From Leucothrix mucor (lineage in GTDB: Bacteria > Pseudomonadota > Gammaproteobacteria > Thiotrichales > Thiotrichaceae), in the NCBI GenBank assembly GCA_011322515.1, contig DRMS01000294.1:1-17837 (forward strand): a DNA stretch of 17,837 bases. The letters are read 5' to 3'. The position numbers and the translations under genes were made by a program. Every line of letters begins with the position of its first letter. The stretch's first letter is position 1. The notes beneath the pieces are model-generated. The model did no database searches and was not told the origin of the DNA. It worked only from the letters and a program-made list of their open reading frames with translations. Shown here one piece after another: positions 15,383-17,837 of the stretch.

Positions 15383-15549
15383 TTAGGAACGAGCACGGAA
15401 TAACGTCTCGAAGTTCTAACGCAGAATTTTTATTTCAGATTGGATGAACTCATAAGGCGCATAGTCACTCTACGCAACGAATGAGATCATCCAAGCCGGG
15501 ATAAAAAAGCAAGTTTGAGATCGGGAAGTTTTTTCGTGCTCGTTCCTTA
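15383..15549. mobile_element. Family 2 miniature element, copy Z
   Basis: The element is 15386-15546 (161 bp), flanked by TTA on both sides (15383-15385, 15547-15549). Its ends GGAACGAGCACGGAATAAC and, reverse complemented, GGAACGAGCACGAAAAAAC match those of the 46-bp unit at 3944-3989, while its core (GGCGCATAGTCACTCTACGC) matches copies X and Y. It ends 22 bp before the GAPDH gene, so it lies inside the 5' region of the arsenic operon. Confidence 0.78.
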
Positions 15550-15571
15550 GTAATGAATAAGGAATAAATTG

Positions 15572-16567
15572 ATGATAAAAATAGGTATAAATGGGTTTGG
15601 TCGTATGGGACGATTGGCTTTACGTGCGGCTTGGGCAAATCCTGTATTTGATTTCGTGCAGATCAATGAGGTTAGTACAGATGCTAAGGGTTCTGCACAT
15701 TTACTAACGTTTGATTCGGTGCATGGTATTTGGGAACAAGAGTGCGAAGGTATTGATAACACAATAAATATTGATAAAAAAGTAATTGCTTATAGTACCA
15801 ATCAAGCTATTTCAGAGACAGATTGGTCTAGTTGTGACATCGTTATTGAGGCGACAGGGCAGTTTCGTCAGCCTGATCAATTACAGATCTACTTTGATCA
15901 AGGGGTTAAAAAAGTCATCGTTGCTGCCCCCGTAGAAGGCGCATTAAATATTGTTTATGGTGTCAATGATGATTTATATGACCCCCACCAGCATCATTTA
16001 CTAACAGCCGCATCTTGTACCACAAACTGCCTAGCCCCTGTGATTAAAGTATTGCACGAAAAAGTAGGTATTAATCATGGCTGTATGACCACCATCCATG
16101 ACATCACTAATACGCAAACGATTATTGATAAAGGACACAAAGATTTACGTCGTGCCAGAGCCTGCGGACAATCCTTGATACCCACATCATCAGGTTCAGC
16201 TAAAGCCATCATTCAGATATTTCCTGAACTTAAGGGGAAATTAAATGGCATGGCGGTACGCGTCCCCCTATTAAATGCATCATTAACTGATTTGGTCGTT
16301 GAAACATCAAGGACGGTGACAAAAGAAGAAATCAACGCCTATCTAAAAGAAGCAGCAGAAGGGGAATTACAGGGAATTTTGGGTTATGACGATCGTCCAC
16401 TGGTCTCTGCCGATTATAAAGACGACCCGCGTTCTGGCATTGTCGATGGACTTTCAACTATGGTCATCGATGGAACGCAACTGAAAGTCTTAATCTGGTA
16501 TGACAACGAGTGGGGCTATGTTAACCGTATGATGGAATTGGCTGATAAAGTCGCTCATCAGGTGTAA
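15572..16567 (+). CDS. ArsJ-associated glyceraldehyde-3-phosphate dehydrogenase
   Basis: A 331-aa GAPDH-fold enzyme with the NAD-binding loop INGFGRMGR (6-14), catalytic C149 in AASCTTNCLAP and H176 in TTIHDITNTQ. It is followed 7 bp later by arsJ. In characterised pairs this GAPDH makes 1-arseno-3-phosphoglycerate from glyceraldehyde-3-phosphate and arsenate, which ArsJ exports. The sequence around the active site (MTTIHDITNTQTIIDKGHKD) is typical of the ArsJ-linked group rather than glycolytic GapA. I chose the ATG at 15572, eight bases after AAGGA; a TTG directly before it is in frame but not needed. A family 2 element lies immediately upstream, and no arsR is adjacent, so the regulation is unknown. 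Confidence 0.93.
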   Translation: MIKIGINGFGRMGRLALRAAWANPVFDFVQINEVSTDAKGSAHLLTFDSVHGIWEQECEGIDNTINIDKKVIAYSTNQAISETDWSSCDIVIEATGQFRQPDQLQIYFDQGVKKVIVAAPVEGALNIVYGVNDDLYDPHQHHLLTAASCTTNCLAPVIKVLHEKVGINHGCMTTIHDITNTQTIIDKGHKDLRRARACGQSLIPTSSGSAKAIIQIFPELKGKLNGMAVRVPLLNASLTDLVVETSRTVTKEEINAYLKEAAEGELQGILGYDDRPLVSADYKDDPRSGIVDGLSTMVIDGTQLKVLIWYDNEWGYVNRMMELADKVAHQV

Positions 16568-16574
16568 AGACACG

Positions 16575-17783
16575 ATGACATCTGATCTAAAAAATTACCT
16601 TGTCGTGACCTTTGGCTATTGGGCTTTTACCTTAACTGATGGCGCAATTCGTATGTTGGTGGTGTTGTATTTCCACCTACTGGGCTACTCACCCCTTGAA
16701 GTGGCGATGTTGTTTTTATTCTATGAATTCTTTGGCATCGTGACGAATCTGGTCGGTGGTTGGATGGCTGCACGACTTGGTTTAAATGTGACTATGCATT
16801 TGGGGATGGCATTACAGGTAATTGCCTTATTGATGCTCAGTGTGCCAGATTCTTGGTTATCGGTAGCCTATGTGATGTTGGCGCAGGCCTTTTCTGGTAT
16901 CGCCAAAGACTTAAACAAAATGTCTGCCAAAGCCAGTGTTAAAACACTAGTCTCAACAAAGCAGGATCAAGCAAGCGATAAGAATAAGGCAGGATCAACG
17001 CTATTCAAATGGGTTGCTATACTCACAGGTTCTAAAAATGCACTTAAAGGAGGCGGTTTTTTTCTTGGGGCGTTGTTGCTTGAACAAATAGGTTTTCGCT
17101 CGGCATTGGCAGTATTAGCAGGCGGATTGTTTATTGTGTTAATCATCACATGGTTCTTATTGCCGAATGAAATAGGTAAAGCAAAATCCAAACCTAAATT
17201 CACACAGGTTTTTTCCAATATCGCTGCCATTAACTGGCTATCTGCCGCAAGATTCTTTTTATTTGGCTCGCGTGATGTCTGGTTTGTGGTTGCCCTACCC
17301 GTCTTTTTTTATGAGGTGTTGCATTGGGAATTTATGAAAATAGGTGGCTTTATGGCATTGTGGGTGATTGGCTATGGCATTGTTCAGGCTAGCGCACCTG
17401 CTATTCTAAAAGGACATCATCCAACAGGGCGCACCGCCTTATGGTTGGCTCTTGCATTATCAGCAATTCCCGCAGGTATTGCGTTGGCAACACAGTCCGA
17501 ATGGAATACCGCATCGGTGATTGTGACTGGACTGATGCTATTTGGTATTGTTTTTGCTATTAATTCAGCGGTGCATTCTTACTTAATCCTAGCATATTCT
17601 GATAATGATAAAGTGTCCATGAATGTGGGATTTTACTATATGGCAAATGCAGGTGGTCGTTTAACAGGTACGGTGTTATCTGGCTTAGTCTATCAAACAG
17701 CAGGCTTAGTGGGTTGTCTGTGGGTTTCTAGTATTTTTATTGTATTAGCGACCGTTTTGTCGTACAAATTACCAGATCGATAG
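16575..17783 (+). CDS. arsJ: ArsJ, organoarsenical efflux permease (MFS)
   Basis: A 402-aa inner-membrane transporter of the major facilitator superfamily with about 12 hydrophobic segments (for example 7-30, 38-62, 71-92, 93-111, 143-165, 171-195, 213-237 and five more to 399). The N-terminus LKNYLVVTFGYWAFTLTDGAIRMLVVLYFH and AQAFSGIAKDLNKMSAKASVK near residue 103 are recognisable ArsJ sequences. It works with the preceding GAPDH: ArsJ exports 1-arseno-3-phosphoglycerate, which breaks down outside to arsenate, giving arsenate resistance. The start is weakly supported by AAAGACA. The pair forms a two-gene operon; anything after 17783 lies mostly outside the window. Confidence 0.93.
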   Translation: MTSDLKNYLVVTFGYWAFTLTDGAIRMLVVLYFHLLGYSPLEVAMLFLFYEFFGIVTNLVGGWMAARLGLNVTMHLGMALQVIALLMLSVPDSWLSVAYVMLAQAFSGIAKDLNKMSAKASVKTLVSTKQDQASDKNKAGSTLFKWVAILTGSKNALKGGGFFLGALLLEQIGFRSALAVLAGGLFIVLIITWFLLPNEIGKAKSKPKFTQVFSNIAAINWLSAARFFLFGSRDVWFVVALPVFFYEVLHWEFMKIGGFMALWVIGYGIVQASAPAILKGHHPTGRTALWLALALSAIPAGIALATQSEWNTASVIVTGLMLFGIVFAINSAVHSYLILAYSDNDKVSMNVGFYYMANAGGRLTGTVLSGLVYQTAGLVGCLWVSSIFIVLATVLSYKLPDR

Positions 17784-17837
17784 TCAATCCACTTAGTTTG
17801 ACATGGAGCAAAACTTATTACCTGAAATGTGGTAACT

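Noticed and set aside
15569..15571. TTG as start of the GAPDH gene
   Set aside because: The next codon is ATG with AAGGA eight bases before it, and MIKIGINGFGR is the normal beginning of the enzyme.
17798..17803. TTGACA as a -35 box after arsJ
   Set aside because: No -10 box is found at suitable spacing before the window ends.

Overview
The window reads as chromosomal DNA from an A+T-rich (roughly 40% G+C by eye) gammaproteobacterium. The gene neighbourhoods point there: zapA with a TIGR02449-type coiled-coil gene, divergent from ygfB; hemD-hemX-hemY; dnaB-alr. The genus cannot be fixed from sequence alone. The low G+C, the many short palindromic repeats and the receiver-like/kinase protein would fit a sulfur oxidiser (Thiotrichales-like) or a methanotroph, but that is a guess. 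All genes look intact; the only doubt is the last few codons of alr.

Layout. 1-346: non-coding, with a perfect 23-bp inverted repeat. 347-2428: a terC-family membrane protein gene, divergent from a gene for a receiver-like domain fused to a Ser/Thr kinase. 2525-3940: the cell-division genes zapA and a small coiled-coil (ZapB-like) gene on the minus strand, divergent from ygfB. 4121-7302: a tight hemD-hemX-hemY operon (late tetrapyrrole pathway and membrane partners) with its own probable promoter. 8025-9488: dacB (PBP4-type peptidase). 9937-10995: nadA (NAD synthesis). 11185-11676: a glycine-zipper lipoprotein. 12225-14765: dnaB-alr (replicative helicase, then alanine racemase, 3 bp apart). 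15572-17783: an arsenate-resistance pair, an ArsJ-associated GAPDH and the ArsJ permease. Together these GAPDH/ArsJ proteins are known to convert arsenate to 1-arseno-3-phosphoglycerate and export it.

Most genes are housekeeping. The unusual material is between them: nearly every large gap carries small non-coding inverted-repeat elements. Family 1 has terminal repeats starting GGCTACC and a core built on CCCTTCGACAAGCTCAGGG. It has three full copies (7515-7660, 11806-11975, 14858-15025) and a lone end just before hemD; one copy has a perfect 8-bp target duplication. Family 2 has ends starting GGAA and TTA or TAA at both borders. It has copies at 9488-9644, 11976-12098 (truncated), 15386-15546 and a 46-bp end-to-end form at 3944-3989; the longer copies share a core while their ends differ. 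A third inverted-repeat element (9798-9921) and two further hairpin repeats (15172-15201, 15312-15348) fill other gaps. No transposase gene is present, so any mobilising enzyme must be elsewhere.

A second notable feature is inside a core gene: the first 81 bp of dnaB are a tandem in-frame duplication that has diverged mainly by silent changes in its conserved part.
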